Assembly: GCF_016859285.1 (NCBI RefSeq)
Contig: NC_053403.1
Span: 20,357,948 to 20,421,947, forward strand
DNA length: 64,000 nt
Direction: 5' to 3'
Origin: Xiphias gladius
Lineage: Eukaryota; Chordata; Actinopteri; Istiophoriformes; Xiphiidae
Shown: piece after piece, positions 1 to 13,739 of the stretch
Numbering within the stretch: the first letter of the stretch is position 1
Layout of the letters: each line of letters starts with the position of its first letter
Position numbers and translations under genes: made by a program
Notes under the pieces: model-generated
Told to the model about the DNA's origin: nothing
Databases searched by the model: none
The model's input: only the letters and a program-made list of their open reading frames with translations

Positions 1-1186
1 GACTATTGGCTACCACAAAAAGAACTAAGATCAAACAAGACTATTGGCATTCATTCATAAATTGACACGTCACTAGAGCAATATATTTTCATTAATTCAA
101 TTAACTGGCTGACCAAGTAAAGGATCCATCCAAGAGTTAACCAGGCAGGGAAAATTCAGGCCTTATCCATTTAAGACTTATCCGTGAGCTAAGGCCCAGT
201 GGTGTAAGCTGCGAGAACAAACAGCTGCCGTGCGGTAGCAGGTAGATACCTAGATAACAGTTACAAGACTAATGACCTCACTGATAAGCAGATTGAGTCA
301 GCGTGGGAGGCTACAGCAGGACGGGCGCTTGTTTTGACGAGGACATGAGACATCTCGGTGATCGTAAACCCTGACTCCATCAGCAAGCTGATAAACCACA
401 TATTTCAGTTTGTCTGCTTCCACAGTAGTGTAGTGGACTTGCCTTAGAGTGGCACCAAGCAACCATGGCTACTGTAGTGTAACCACTTAGTCTCAACACC
501 TGTGGCTTCAGCATATGTGTCCTCCCACCTCCACAACTTCTCACGAATCATTTACTGCTCAACGGATCCATGAGCATTAAAAGGAAACGTGAAGGAGAAT
601 AACAGAGCCTCATTCCAGGTGGGCCATCCAAAGACTACTGTTAATATGATAAAGACACAACTGAATTTTTGGTAAAAAAAAAAAACAAAAAAAAAACAAC
701 TGACCCTGAAGATTCCATCTCTGTTGAGCAAAGCAGAGAACATGAGGCAACAGCAGATGGGAATGAAGATGAACCTAAACTCTAAGCTGGTTTGTGTCTC
801 ACACAGAAATGGATACTAGGGTGTGAACAAAAAATGGAAATTATGGAAATGAATCCAAAATGACTGGGCACTACAGTCTCACGCAAAGCCATGAAATTAA
901 AAACAAATAAAAGTAGCATCTCCATCCAGGACTGACTGTCTGATGAGGATCTACATGTTTGGGCAACTGACTGGTCACTAAACCCGTCTCCGGAACAGTG
1001 ATTGTCCAATCATAGCTTAGCAACCAAAGGGAAGCATGACAAGTCTATCAAGCTCTGGATTTCAAATTGTTGAAGCAGTGTGCATTGGACTGTAGTAAGA
1101 GAGATGCTTGGTGTATATGAGAGTTTAGATGTGGAAGTTACTATAATAGAGGCTCTACCCTGCAGTACAAAAAAAATGATGACTTC

Positions 1187-1253
1187 TTTGCCTGAGGCTT
1201 ACAGCTTTGGCCTCAGTCTTCTAGCATGATATCATGTACATGTATGTAGCCAT
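1187..1253 (+). repeat. Dispersed repeat, copy A
   Basis: About 65 bases match 45977-46037 in the same orientation. Shared words include CCTCAGT, TTCTAGCAT, ATATCATGTA and TGTAGCCAT in the same order. The copies differ by small substitutions and indels. The family is not recognised; it could be a MITE or LINE remnant. Confidence 0.5.
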
Positions 1254-2048
1254 CAAGTTTAAAACCCTTTTAAAGAGTTCTCACTTCAAACAATTCAGCC
1301 TGACATGGAGGCTTTAACCAACCTTGTGGAGCTAACAATAATTGGCAAGCTACCTAGTTACAATAAAATATGCTACAGTTTTCAGTTGTCATTTAAGCTG
1401 CCAAAATCATTAAACCTGCTTTTGATGTGAAGTGTTTCCAAAATGACTAAGACTATTATCACTGTGAACTGCATATGTGCACTAGTAGGGAAAGTGCCAC
1501 AGTAGCTTTCCTACTCGAACAGAAGTACCCGTTAAAAATTGACGCTTGCAACAATTTCCACTGAGAAAAACCTCAATGCACTGATAACTGCACTTCTTTT
1601 TCTGTGGTGGACGATGCACACCAAGTCTAATAAGTGAGCTAAGCCATAGCTGAGCCATTTCCCAACCTTGGAATATCATTATAATAATAAATTATAATAA
1701 ATGGAAATGTCTAATTTACGGTATTTCCTTATCTGAGGAGGACTGAGTCTGGAGGGAAACAGATTTGCACAAATAAGGCATTTTGAAATCAGATGGGAGC
1801 CCAACAAAGCAATTAAGGCTAAGCATCTGGCTAGAGGGGCTAAGGCATCTAGAGCGTATGTAAAGTAATTATTACGTAATATCAGCGAATTAAGTATTTG
1901 ACAGAAAACTGCACCAAAACCTAATTATATTTAACCGTAGGTTCAGCATTACCAATACTGAAGTATGAGTCAATTTTACTGTTTGTTAATGAAAGATATT
2001 GGGGCTATTAGGAAGAAAAAATGGGAGCAAGACTGTGTTTGCACATTT

Positions 2049-2072
2049 GTGTGTGTGTGTGTGTGTGTGTGT
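2049..2072. repeat. (TG)n microsatellite
   Basis: Uninterrupted TG dinucleotide run of about 12 units. Similar short runs occur at 8384-8402 (with one interruption) and 10326-10349. Confidence 0.95.
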
Positions 2073-3475
2073 CAGTAATTAACTACGGGTAGTGCTGGGT
2101 GTAATAAAGATAGTGATAGTAGATACCAATAGTTTTTTTTTTTTTGCTAAATAAATGTTATATGTAACATTTTCTTTTCTAAAAAGAAGTAGGTTGTGCT
2201 AATGTGGTGATTCACAACAAATAACCCACCAAATTGACCTCTATAAAATATGAGCAATCAATAAAAAGGATGGGAGAAAAGTTCCTATGGTACATATTAG
2301 TCTTGTTTCAAATCCTTAAGGGGGAAAAAACTGGAGTTGGGGGTAATGGAATTTACTCATTAGCACCATTTCAAATTGTTGTGTCTGTATCATGACCTTC
2401 AGCACAGAGAGGAAACAGTGTGCAGGACCTCCGGTGGAAAGTGGAAGACAATTGAGATGACAATCGAAGCAACCACAAGATTTTCCCACCAAATACGTCT
2501 CAGGATTGAGAAAAGGTATAAGGACAGCAGAGGATAGAGGGGTGTGGGCTAGGGGTGTAAACACATGTAAAATTACAAATAAACTTTCAAAACATCTATT
2601 TATAGTCACACAAACAATTCTTCAGCACTCAGTCTATCAGTTTTGCACATAACCAGTCACGAACTTGTTCTCACACACTTCCCTCAAACCAACAAAAACC
2701 AACCATTCAAAACTGATACCACAAAACCATTGAATCTCTGTCTGAATGTATCAGTGCTGAGGAGGAAACATGCCTACAAGTGAATGTGTAAACAGATTGC
2801 CAGGTGCTGCACGGCACTTCAATTTATTCCGAAGAATCTTTCCAATCAACACAATGATTCAGACCCAAGTGGAAGTAATGACGGAATGTCAGATCAGTTG
2901 CATGTGAGACCCACCGGTGTGAATGACCTCCATTCAGGTGGAAGATGGATGAATGGTGCTGACAGACTGCTTGCCCATCTAACATTATTCGAGTTATGCA
3001 TCTACACAATAATGACAGGGAGGTCAGAACAGTGAGTGCAAGAGACAGGCATGCATACAGCAGTGTATACATAACCCTAAAAATAGATCAGGTCACCCTC
3101 CAATTTGCTACCACACCACGAGCCCAAGTCAATGCTCCATCAGTATCAGCAATTGTAGGCAGCACTGAGCCGGAGGAACAAAGTTGGACAAGTTCTACAC
3201 AAGGATATTCTCTTACCGAGAAGCATTTCAAAGTTAACTGCCTTGCTCTGGAGAACCTTGCAAATGACTGATTAGTACAGATGAATAAATATGTCAGCAA
3301 ACAATTATACGATATGTAAAAAGCAATAACGAGCCTATTTTGACTTAATGCATCTTCGTGGATTAGACAGCTATCGCTACCAAAACAGCCATATAGTAAT
3401 GTGATATAAATGACTACATGAAACAACCATTTAAGATGGATAGAAATCACATTGCATCTGTCTTTCCAAGGCATG

Positions 3476-4810
3476 TACAGACCTGGTTGAAATAACTGGC
3501 TGAACAAAAGAAAAATAAAAACTGAAAACTGAATAAAATAAATAAAAAAACTAAACTTCCACAATACTATAAAAATTGAAACACAGAGTTTATTAAAGAC
3601 ACAATTATTGGCACCACTGACTAATATTTGGCCTTTGGAAACACTGAAATCTAGAAACTTCATGCACCTGTCTTTTGGTAGTTTCTGCCACTCTTCCATT
3701 GCTATGCGTTTGCTAAGCTCTTTTAAGTTTGCAGGAGTCCTTTTTGCAATTGCGGATTTCAGCTCTCTCCAAAGGTTTTCAATAGGATTTAGATCAGGAC
3801 TCATTGCTGGCCAGTTTTAAAAAGTCCATCTTTCCCTTTTCAACCATTCTTTTGTGCTGCTGGATGTGTGCTATGGGTTGTTGTCCTGCTGATAGACCAC
3901 AGGCCTTCGCCTCAAAACCTAGAATTCTGACACTGGGTAACACATTTCACGCTAAAATGCCTTGGCAATCTTCTGATTTCATCATTCCTTTGATACATTG
4001 ATTGCCTCCAGTACCAGAGGCAGCAAAGCAGCCCAGCAACATGATAGGACCTCCGCCATGTTTTACTATAGGTAGGGTGTTCTTTTCCTTATGGGCTTCA
4101 TTTCGTCACCTATAAACAAACAGATGTACTGGATTTCCAGAGATCTCTACTTTGTTCTACTCTGTCCGTAGAACATTATCCAAGAAAGACTGTGCTTATC
4201 TATGAACGTTTTTGGAAACATTAGTCTTGTCTTTTGTACCTTTCTTTCAATATTGGTGTCATCCTTGGCCTTTGCCCGTGCAGCCCTACTTGGTTTAGTG
4301 TGTAGCATCTGGTACAGGCTGAAACCAACACTCCTGAATGCTCCAGGTCAGCCTGAAGCTGATGATGTCTTTGCATGGTGTTTTTTCCACAATCCACAAC
4401 AACCTTTGCAAACTTCACTCATTGAGTTTCTTCTTAGCACAACGTCCTGGAAGCATCTCAACAATTTTATGACCGTGAAACTTCCTGATAACATTACGAA
4501 CTGTTGAAAATGGGATTTCAAGATCTTTGGCGATTGCCTTGTAGACTTTGGAATTGTTTTTGTTTTTTGTTTTTTTTGGTAATAGCATTTCTGATGTTCT
4601 CAGTGAGCTCTTTTGTCTTCACAACTGTGAAAAAGAAACTTTTTAAAAAAGGGGCTGATTACGCACAGGTGAGTCATATGTTTTTTGTTTTGTTTGTAGA
4701 ACTAATTAATCAAAAGGGTACCAATAATTGTGTCAAGTGAAAATGTTATGTCTGTATTTTTAATTTCACTATACTATTCAGGGGTGCAAATAATTCCAGC
4801 CAGGACTGTA
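3476..4810 (-). mobile_element. Tc1/mariner-like DNA transposon, decayed
   Basis: The ends are inverted repeats. The left end reads TACAGACCTGGTTGAAATAA and the reverse complement of the right end begins TACAGTCCTGGCTGGAATTA. Both ends abut TA, the usual target duplication of Tc1/mariner elements. A second inverted match (AATTATTGGCACC near 3603 against GGTACCAATAATT near 4721) marks the inner part of the terminal repeats. The span of about 1.33 kb is close to full length for a fish Tc1 element. It encloses one broken transposase on the minus strand. It is probably immobile. Confidence 0.9.
3630..4635 (-). pseudogene. Tc1-like transposase, frameshifted remnant
   Basis: Reading leftward, the N-terminal helix-turn-helix region is recognisable near 4635-4450 (KTKELTENI, then AIAKDLEIPFSTV). 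A middle block follows near 4090-3990 (IVKHGGGPIMLL), and the C-terminal catalytic tail lies at 3804-3640 with [15 protein letters not shown], which carries the last acidic residue of the DDE triad. These blocks lie in different frames and are separated by stops, so no full protein can be made. The longest open stretch (3804 to 3088) joins the transposase tail to unrelated sequence beyond the element. The gene is a Tc1-family transposase by these motifs. Confidence 0.88.
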
Positions 4811-6104
4811 CATAATCTCCTCCCAAGTATAACTACATCAGTAAGAAGTCTGTGGATATAGCCACTAACAGTCTCCATCCCCGGGGAAAAATGGCAGCTA
4901 AAGTTAAGTTGAAATACACTGAAATTCGCTCTCATTCTCCCTGTATTAGTAAAGAGTCTGAGAAAAGTGGCACCAGTGACTTCAACACATTGTGATCAAA
5001 CAGAAGGTGCACCAAGTTGTTGTGGTGTTTACCTGATCCCGGAGAAGTGGAACCACTGAAAGATCTGTGTGAATGACGGGGTATTAATCTATGTAAGTGA
5101 GTAAGCAGCATGAGTGAAAATTGTGAAAACAAGACTTTTCTCTTACTCTTAGTTTATAAGTGCATTTCATCAATGTGTTTGATATAGTTTATGGACAGCT
5201 GTTTGCTATCTAGCTAAAGAGTTTTTATTCTAACTAAACGAGTGCACAAATTATTATTCTTCGGACAGTGGCCAGCTTCAGGTAAAAGTAGGGATTACTG
5301 ATTTGCATATACCCCAGAATAATCAAGGCAGATGCAATCAGATTTGTGATCTAGCTAACAGAAATGCATATATGTGGCTAAGAGTGTAAAAGAGTGCATC
5401 TGGATATTATGGATACTAGACATTTGAAATGGCAAGTGTAATTGAAACTATTGATATCAGTGAATTATTAGTGCTGATGCAGGGTTTCCTGTTAATTAAT
5501 TGAGAGAGTGTTGTATGCGTGTGCCGGGACTGGGCTCATTAACATATGTAATAAACCCTTGACTCCCCCAGCCTGGATCGGTGAGGGTTGTTACTTGTTT
5601 GACTCAACGTGAAGCAATGGAGCTGTATATATTGTTCAGTTATTTATTTGTCACAAAGTACCTGGCAATTAAAATATTTGCCTTATATACGGTATTATGT
5701 AATAACTAATTAAAAAAAGAACCCAGTGTGCAGTCCTTAATTAGCCTGAGCAAATTCGAAGAGTAAATACTTATCCATTTCATTTGGCATGAAGTTGCCT
5801 TTACAAGTATGGCAGCATGAGATACAAGATCAAAGCCTGTATATGATGTGTGGAGATGCAGCAGAAGAGCTTTATTAGGGATGTGGCTAGCTCTGTGCTG
5901 TAAGAATGGCTGGACTGAATGCACTGTACGATTGTCTCAGCCTCTGAACATGTGTCCCTTTGGCACACGGTAACGTAAATGCATGTAAAACATACCCAAA
6001 AAGGGACTAGTATGTATACCCACGCTCAATAAACAATACTACTGGTACATGCCCTACACAGACACACACCATCCCAGGCTTCTCTGTCACTAGGTGAAGT
6101 TGGA

Positions 6105-6240
6105 TGTCTGGGAGGGAGAGAGGGAGGGGGCAGAGGAGAGGACAGGAGGAGAGAGCAAACAGGGGAAATAACAGAGGGAAAGAGAGAAGAGAGGAGATTC
6201 TTCTCCTCTAGAGAGAGATTATATTGAGAGAAAGAGGGCT
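6105..6240. repeat. GA-rich low-complexity tract
   Basis: Long purine-biased stretch of GAGA/GGGAGG words on the plus strand. A similar purine-rich tract lies at about 8880-9000. Neither has a recognisable gene; such tracts can form triplex DNA, but nothing here proves that. Confidence 0.7.
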
Positions 6241-9200
6241 AAACATCCAACAAGAGGACTGTGGCATTACAGAGTGTATAAGAGCAATGAAGACTAACTG
6301 AATGGAGGAGACAGCATATTGACAGACTGACACAGACCTAAACAATGAGAGCAAGAGAGATAGCAGAAACTGACAGACAGACAGAGAGGGAGAGTGAATA
6401 GGGTGGGTGGCATTGGTGGACAAAGAGGCAGACCTGGCCTCATCTAAACAGCTGCTGTTCTCCCGAACATTGCACCTCAGCTCCAAATTCCTATGGCTAT
6501 GAGGGGCTGGGGACTGAGTCAGCACTTTTTGTACACACAGCTGAGCCCTCTGCTCAAACGAGCCAGGGGATGTGCTGGCTACAGCCCATGCAAAGGGACA
6601 TAAAGCAGTCACAACCAGAGGTTTGGAGCTCTGCCTAGCTTTTCCAGACTTCCGCACCTAAACCATAGGCTGTGGTTTAAGTTTCTGTTAAAAATTTAAT
6701 GAAGTTATGAATTTTTGAAGCACAAAACATGTGCATTACAACACAATTATGATAGAGTTAAAGATTTCCATGTTTTAGAGGCAACTGGAATTGATGTAAT
6801 AAAGGTGGTGCAGCATTATGACACAATATCAAACAAGGCAGCAAATTATATATGTAAGTGAAAGATAGTCAAAGCATAATGGCAGAGGCAGAGCTATTGC
6901 AGTGAGCAAAGAAAAACATTCCTATCAATAAAACATAAAGCATTAAACAAGCACCGGCTGTGGATGACTAACTGGTTTGAATGAGATACCACAAAACAAC
7001 AGCACCAACAGAAAACAGATAAAAAGAAGGAACAGATTCCCAAAACTACAAAAAATTCAAAAGAAATACAATAATTTCCCTGCTAACACGAGTAAAAGCC
7101 TCAAGTAGACATAAACAGAGGCAAAGTGCATTCCTTGGTATCTCCCCATAATATCACAGCTGGAGTTTCATGCCAAACTGCCTGCTGTTTCTCTGCATGT
7201 CAGAGAAAGATCCTGTGATACACAGGAGCGAAGGGAGGAGCGAACTGAAGGAGGAGAAACCAAAGAGAGAGGATCACATGCTGCAGTTTTCTTCCATGTT
7301 ATTTATGAACTTGTGCCCTGACAAGGTTCTTGAGGGTGCTGGTTTTAAGAGAAGCTAATAGGTTTTATCCTAGGGTCGGAGACAGTGGAGGGTCGGGCAG
7401 CAGGCGCACTCCCTTGCTGATAGATTTATATGGGAAAGAACGGGCTGAATTAACATTGTGTTTTAAATGTAAAGTTATTCGCCTCTTGTGGAAACCCATC
7501 TCTATCTTGTCTTTTTAGGATTGGTATAATTAAGAAAATTAATTAATTTAGAAATACTACATAAAAAAAAAAAATTTGTGTAAAGAGTTTGGATGGCATC
7601 TAGTAAAAACTGTGTGGAAACCAAATTGATTCTATGGGGGGGCTGCTGCTTTACCTGGTCTGAGATTGTATAATTTCCACTGTGTCCACACATCTTCTAA
7701 CGTAATACCAGAGAACATCTCTCTCTCTCTCTGTTTCTCGGCAGAATATTTTTGATTGTCAGTAGACCTTTCTCACAATAGCAGAACGAACACGTACAGG
7801 AGGGGTAGAACAAAGGGAGGTTAAACTTTGAAGGATCAACATTTTATTAAGCTTCGTTCCCCATCAAAAGTTTATCACAGTACATACAACATGAAATTCA
7901 ATACTGGTGAATATGTGCCATACAATGAACATGTAGTATGATAATAGAATCAGTAGTTTAAGTGAGACACTGATATTAAGCAGAATGTATTATCATTTAT
8001 AGGCTTTGTACTACAACAGGCATAAAGATCAGTAAGATAAATTTTCAGGAATATTCCTTTTAACTGCCGTTGTATTTACTATGAACTCCATATCGTTTTA
8101 TGAATCAAGAAACGAAGGAATGTCTGGCGATCCGTTTTCTGCTGATGTTTTGAATTGGGTTTTGCTTACATCTTCCTACTAGTATGGATGTACTCCCCTT
8201 CACTGCTACATACTCCCTGTTCAGTGAGTATGGGAAGAGAAAAAACTATGCAAGCAAGGATTTTCCCCAGTTGGCTGTGGGACCATTTCAGTTGAAAGGG
8301 TGGAGGGGTAGAAAACCCTTTGACAACAACAAAAAAAAAAATTTATGACCATACATTTTTGCTCTGTCTGTAACGTTCTAATGTGTGTGTGTGTGCGTGT
8401 GTTACTGGTGTAAACTTAGCTGACAGACGAGAAGGAAGACTTGCTCCTCAGAGCTAAAGAGTCATTACACGTAGAGCAGACCTGAAATTGTTAAAATCAG
8501 CACTAAAGCCTCTCATAATTTCCCAGAAATCAAAATTCCTCTTGCATGCTAATGCCAGGAGCCTGATATCTGTAGCAATTACTTAAGTAAAAGCACTGGA
8601 TGAGGTTGTAGTTATATTTTGTACACTATCATCTGCATCCATATAAGTCATGCTGATTCCTAAGAAGCCAGAAGTAATGACATAACCTGTGCTTATGCAA
8701 GTACATGGTGTGTGCTTCATGCTAAAAATAGGTCCATTAACATTATATTGTTAATGGAAACATTATAGTGAGCTAAAAGCAGCCAACTGAGAACCTTAAT
8801 TTTCATTTGATTTGTAAACACTGTCTGAAGTGATGGAAAGACAGCTGAGCAGAGGTCAGTCAAACCCACCTAACAGGCCGTGCAGGGGAAAAATGGGGTA
8901 GAAAAAAAAAAAAAAAGAAAGCAAAGAGATGGGAGGAAGATATAAAGAGAAGGTGAAGAAAAGCGAGAAAGGGGAAGGGGGAGGAGAGACAATTTGCAGT
9001 CAGATCCCGAGGGAACTGAGAGGTTGGCTAATAATCTGCTCTGCAGTGTGTCCTCTGGGAGACAGAAAGGAAGCCCACCCTTCCCCTTCCACTTTCTAAT
9101 GACACATCAGCAGTCATTAATCTGCCTACAAAAGCTCCCAGACAGATTGACTAAGTGTTTTTAAAAGCCACCTGTGAGTATTCTGCAACATACAATTTCA

Positions 9201-11151
9201 TGTTACCCTGGCAAAGGTCCAGGTAATCATCAACATGCACTCCAACTATGGCATCACAGCTTCCAAAGATCCATTGGTTGTACTTGGATGACTGGTCTAA
9301 TCATTAATTAAACATACCTCACTAGCCATCCCATTAGAACTTAAATGTTATTAAAAAAAATTGTTGGTTTCTTGTCAATTATGCTATACCAAATGGGGGC
9401 GACAAATCTTAGTGGACAGATGGAGTTAACTGTTGGTATCTAACAGCAGTTAGATGTTTTAAAGGGGCGCTCCACCAAGGTCAGTGTATTCATTGTGCGC
9501 AGTATTCCTTAACCTGTCGAAACTGTTGTATAATGTTTCTGTCATAGTGTCTTCTTTGGCTATGTAGGGTGCTTTCCAAAGTCTGAGAAAATAACCCTGA
9601 TAATGTCATTAGGGTTATCTGGACTGGGACTTGGAGGATAAGCTTTAAACAGATAACCAGCAATATAAATTGAAGTAAGAAATTTAAAATATGTGAAAGG
9701 GGAGGGTCCCATGAAAGACACTACTGATTCAATTTGCATTATGGGAATTGTAGGATCCAGTGTTTTGGGGGCTTGACCTATAACAGGGCCGGTCAAAATG
9801 AACTGGACTCTGCAGAACAGATTTCAACCATTCTGTGTTTAATCTGCCTCTCGCAAGTGCCCCAACTTTATGGAAGTAGAATACTAAATTGCCTCTTTAA
9901 AGGTGAAGTCTACTATTCATACAGTGTGTTTTATGAAATCATGAACAACTTTATTATATTCAAAACACGTTTCTCTTAACTCAGTTCTCATTCCTCATAA
10001 CTAATGGAACCAGCCACACTCATTTTGCTCAGGCTGGAACAATTAAATCAGGTACCTTAAATGACTCCATGTAAATGGATGACTTATCTTTTTTTTTCTT
10101 CTGGGAGGTTTGTTTAGAATGTTGCAGGGTTAACTTAGGCTAAGAGTAAATGAAATGTGGAGGGCAAAATAAGCATAATAAGCCTATAAGCGTGTGCTGA
10201 ACTGCTCCCTCTGGGATATTAAACTCTGGTGTGAGCAGCAGACACCGGGAGAGCTGAGGAGGTACATAGGCCCCTCCGCTATGTCTGATTGTTTATGAGT
10301 CCACTCAGGACAACAGAAAAAGCTCTGTGTGTGTGTGTGTGTGTGTGTGAGAAATAAATACTCTAAGATCTTAGAGCTAAGAGCTTATGAGTGTTGAAGT
10401 GAGCAACCAGAGATCTACTGTATGTGAGCTGGTGTGAAAAGGGAATCCACCAGCAAGGAAATAAACATGACTGTGACCTTGCACCTTCCCAACGACACCA
10501 AATTGCTGGAAAAGAGTGAGTCACAGAGTACACAATGACACAATGCAAGACAGCTGTCCCACTTCCTCGTATGACATCATGTACCCATTGGGTCCAGACT
10601 AGCACACAGAGTCCTTGTGGTTCCTTCCCATTCTCTGTGTCACCCACAACTACCAGACAGCCAGCCAGGAAACAGCAGAACAACCAGAGGGGTAACAAGG
10701 ATGTCCAGAGAGATTCCCAGCCATACAGGATTTTAAGGTCCAATAGTAATACTGACATTACGGATATTAATGATACAGACTACCAGCGACAACATTTATT
10801 TTCCTATCATCACTCAAATTTGAGTTTTTCCTTTTCAAAATTTGACTATTAAATCCTTTGAAGCCTGAGTAGAATTTATCTAAACACCACAGTCCTATAA
10901 TTATCAGCAGCCATTTCAGTAACTTCATTTTCTTCATGGATATATTATAGTCTAAAAGCACCTAGTCATGATCATGACCAAAACACCATAAAACACTGTT
11001 TCATAATCAACTTTCCACTCTGTCTTTATTATCCACCATGGGATGCCAAAAATAAAAGCACTAGAGTACATTTCCTCCATGATCTCTACCTGAACAGGGT
11101 ACACTGTACAACATCACTGATGTTGCTATAGTTACTGCTACAACACAACTG

Positions 11152-11513
11152 GCAGAGCAGCTAGCAATCAGTTAAGCTTAAAGTGGTCTGAACACGTGCA
11201 GTGGTGGTGTGGACAAAGTATGAGGCCAGAGGTTTGAAGGCACGGCCTTGCATACAGGGATGTTACAGGGAGTAATGGAAGCTTTTCTGGTCTGGCAAAT
11301 AACGGGAGTAACAAGGAGGGACTCCAGTCTGTGCAGAGCAGCTAGCAATCAGTTAAGCTTAAAGTGGCCTGAACACGTGCAGTGGTGGTGTGGACAAAGT
11401 ATGAGGCCAGAGGTTTGAAGGCACAGCCTTGCATACAGGGAAGTTACAGGGAGTAATGGAAGCTTTTCTGGTCTGGCAAATAACGGGAGTAACAAGGAGG
11501 GACTCCAGTCTGT
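11152..11513. repeat. 181-bp tandem duplication, two copies
   Basis: Copy 1 is 11152-11332 and copy 2 is 11333-11513, head to tail with a period of 181. By eye only three substitutions separate them (GGTCTG/GGCCTG, CACGGC/CACAGC, GGATG/GGAAG), so the duplication is recent. The unit carries no open frame of note and no family I recognise. Confidence 0.95.
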
Positions 11514-13710
11514 GCACTATGAGATGGCCTAGTTAGGCAAAATCTCAATAATAAGCATATGTGCATGTGTGTGTGATTACGTGTGCACCTCCACTGTGAG
11601 TAGTGTGTGAGGCATGCTGCCAATGAAAGCCATGCAGGGTGGAGCACGCATCTATTGCAGCTGAACAGCTGGCCACTACGGGCTAACATTGAGTCTTTAT
11701 TGAGATGAGGTCAGACTGCATGCCCCCAGTTTGCCAACTGCAGCCTGGCATGGCGGCCCATTTTCTTCAGCTGCCCCACAATCTCTTTCCCAAAATAGGG
11801 AAGGAGATTAGGACAAAAAAAAACACAAAATGATGGGTTAAAAGTAAGAAAGCAGGACATCTATGAGAAATGAGTGCAAGTTTTGTGTCCATAGAAAACT
11901 GAAAAAAATCTTTATTTCATTGAAAACATGAGATTAAATGACAAATAAGCAAGATGTTAAGATATCTTGGCAGGCTTACAGTGAATATCACAAGCCAGGT
12001 TGTAAGAGAATAAATACAACCGCAGGCCTAAGCTAGTGATATTGGTAGACCCAGTAACTTGCTGTAGTATATTAAAGAGTCAGGATACAACATACTTGCC
12101 CGTGTCCATTCCCCCTGTGGCTGTAGGTTATATAGGGCTCTCTATTTAAGCTGCAATTAGGTCACCAAACAAGAAGAAAAGCAAACCCAATACAAATTTG
12201 TCTTCTTCTCTGGCTCATATATGTTCTCAGGAAGAAAAGGGAACACTGCTGCACCTATGCTACAGCTGTGACAAAGGTATAGTAGTTCCCTTTTTCAAAA
12301 CTGTGTTTTGAGTATGTGTTAACGCTATCTGTCTGATCCTATTTCTTATAAGATACAGTCAGTCATGTGCACTCCCTGGCTCTGCTGGCAAGTATAAATA
12401 CTGGGCCATAATGGTATCATATCACTTCAGCTAAAATTTAGCTTGTAAATGTCCAACTACTACAAAAGGTGTTGCATGTGTATCAGGTGTGCTTTTTCCT
12501 TTGACCCTCTGGCTGGGTGCTCTGCCAAGAAAAAGACAACACGGGAGTGGTGGAACTCCAAAAACTTTAGAGGACAAGACCTAATGTCTATTTTACCATA
12601 GTTTTGTTGATGGCTACACCAAAGGTGTGGTCTAATATCTTGTGGACTTGCGTTATCACGATGCTAAAACCATGCCAAAGCAATCCCTTTCATCCCTTCT
12701 CAAAAGATTGAAATCTACTCTTCAGTGTTGTCTGCTACCACATCCAGCAGTCTATGGCTCAGTGTTTTTTATTGACTACTGATAGAGCACATAAATAGCT
12801 TATCCCAAAACCTTTGTCTGTGGCACAGCATCACAATGTGATTCATTTAATCAATTGATCTTCAATTCACCCCACTTAGCCCTAACGCAACACCCTTATG
12901 GAGACTTTGCTTAAACTGGTTGACCATTTGGTCCTGCATCATCCCACAAAGAATACTCAAAATACATACATCTATTGTTGAATTTCACTTATCACACATG
13001 TCCATAAAACCTTTTTTCAACACACTTACTCTCTAAATGTTTTCCATGGACAAACACTTTTAAAAAAGTATATCCCAAAATCTCCACTGTTATAAAGTCC
13101 AAGACAGCCAACACACCAGGGCTTCTGAGTTATAAACTTGTTGCTTGTTGATCCAGAAGTATTGTTTACATGGGTTTGTCCATTTTTCAAATAGTGACAC
13201 CTGACATGATGAGTAAATTTAAATCTCTCAAAAATTGTTACGAGCCTTTTTCATTTGTGAATCTTAAATAAAGTACAGCACAATACCCCTTTTGGAGAAG
13301 AATCTACCTGACATAAGCAACGGCTCTCTAAGGACACGTGTGTCTGGTCTACCTGATCAAAATAATCAATTAATTTTGTGTACATAACTTCAGCTTTGTT
13401 GACTTCTAAGTACAAACTCTGCAACTCAGTTAAATTCATTGATGAATTGTAGAAGCCGGACAATACTCCTAAAAATCCCTCTGGAGTAGAAAACAATAAA
13501 GCGGCAACATGGGTCTTCTACACAACTACGACAGCTTGGACACATCTGCATATTGTCTGTTGTGTCTGGTCGAGCACAGTCAGAGAGTTTCTAGTGTCAA
13601 TACAGGCAAATGTCAGCATGAAGTCACCACTTGGCACCCAAGCATAGGGCACCTCTCCTTAAAGGCCAGGGCACACCAGCATTGTTGCAGAGCCAGCTAA
13701 AGAGCCAGCT

Positions 13711-13739
13711 GATCTGCTACAGGTTTTCTGTAGCAGATC
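13711..13739. repeat. Perfect 12-bp inverted repeat (hairpin)
   Basis: Arms GATCTGCTACAG (13711-13722) and CTGTAGCAGATC (13728-13739) flank a five-base GTTTT loop. On the plus strand only a short T run lies in the loop, so this is not a classical terminator. Its role is unknown. Confidence 0.8.

Noticed and set aside
3088..3804. A 238-residue open frame on the minus strand
   Set aside because: Only its first third is a Tc1 transposase tail; the rest runs through the element's end into unrelated flanking DNA.
9450..9910. Possible dispersed repeat with TTTGCATTATGGGAATTGTAGG
   Set aside because: Resembles fish repeats I remember, but borders and family could not be supported, so it is not listed as a feature.
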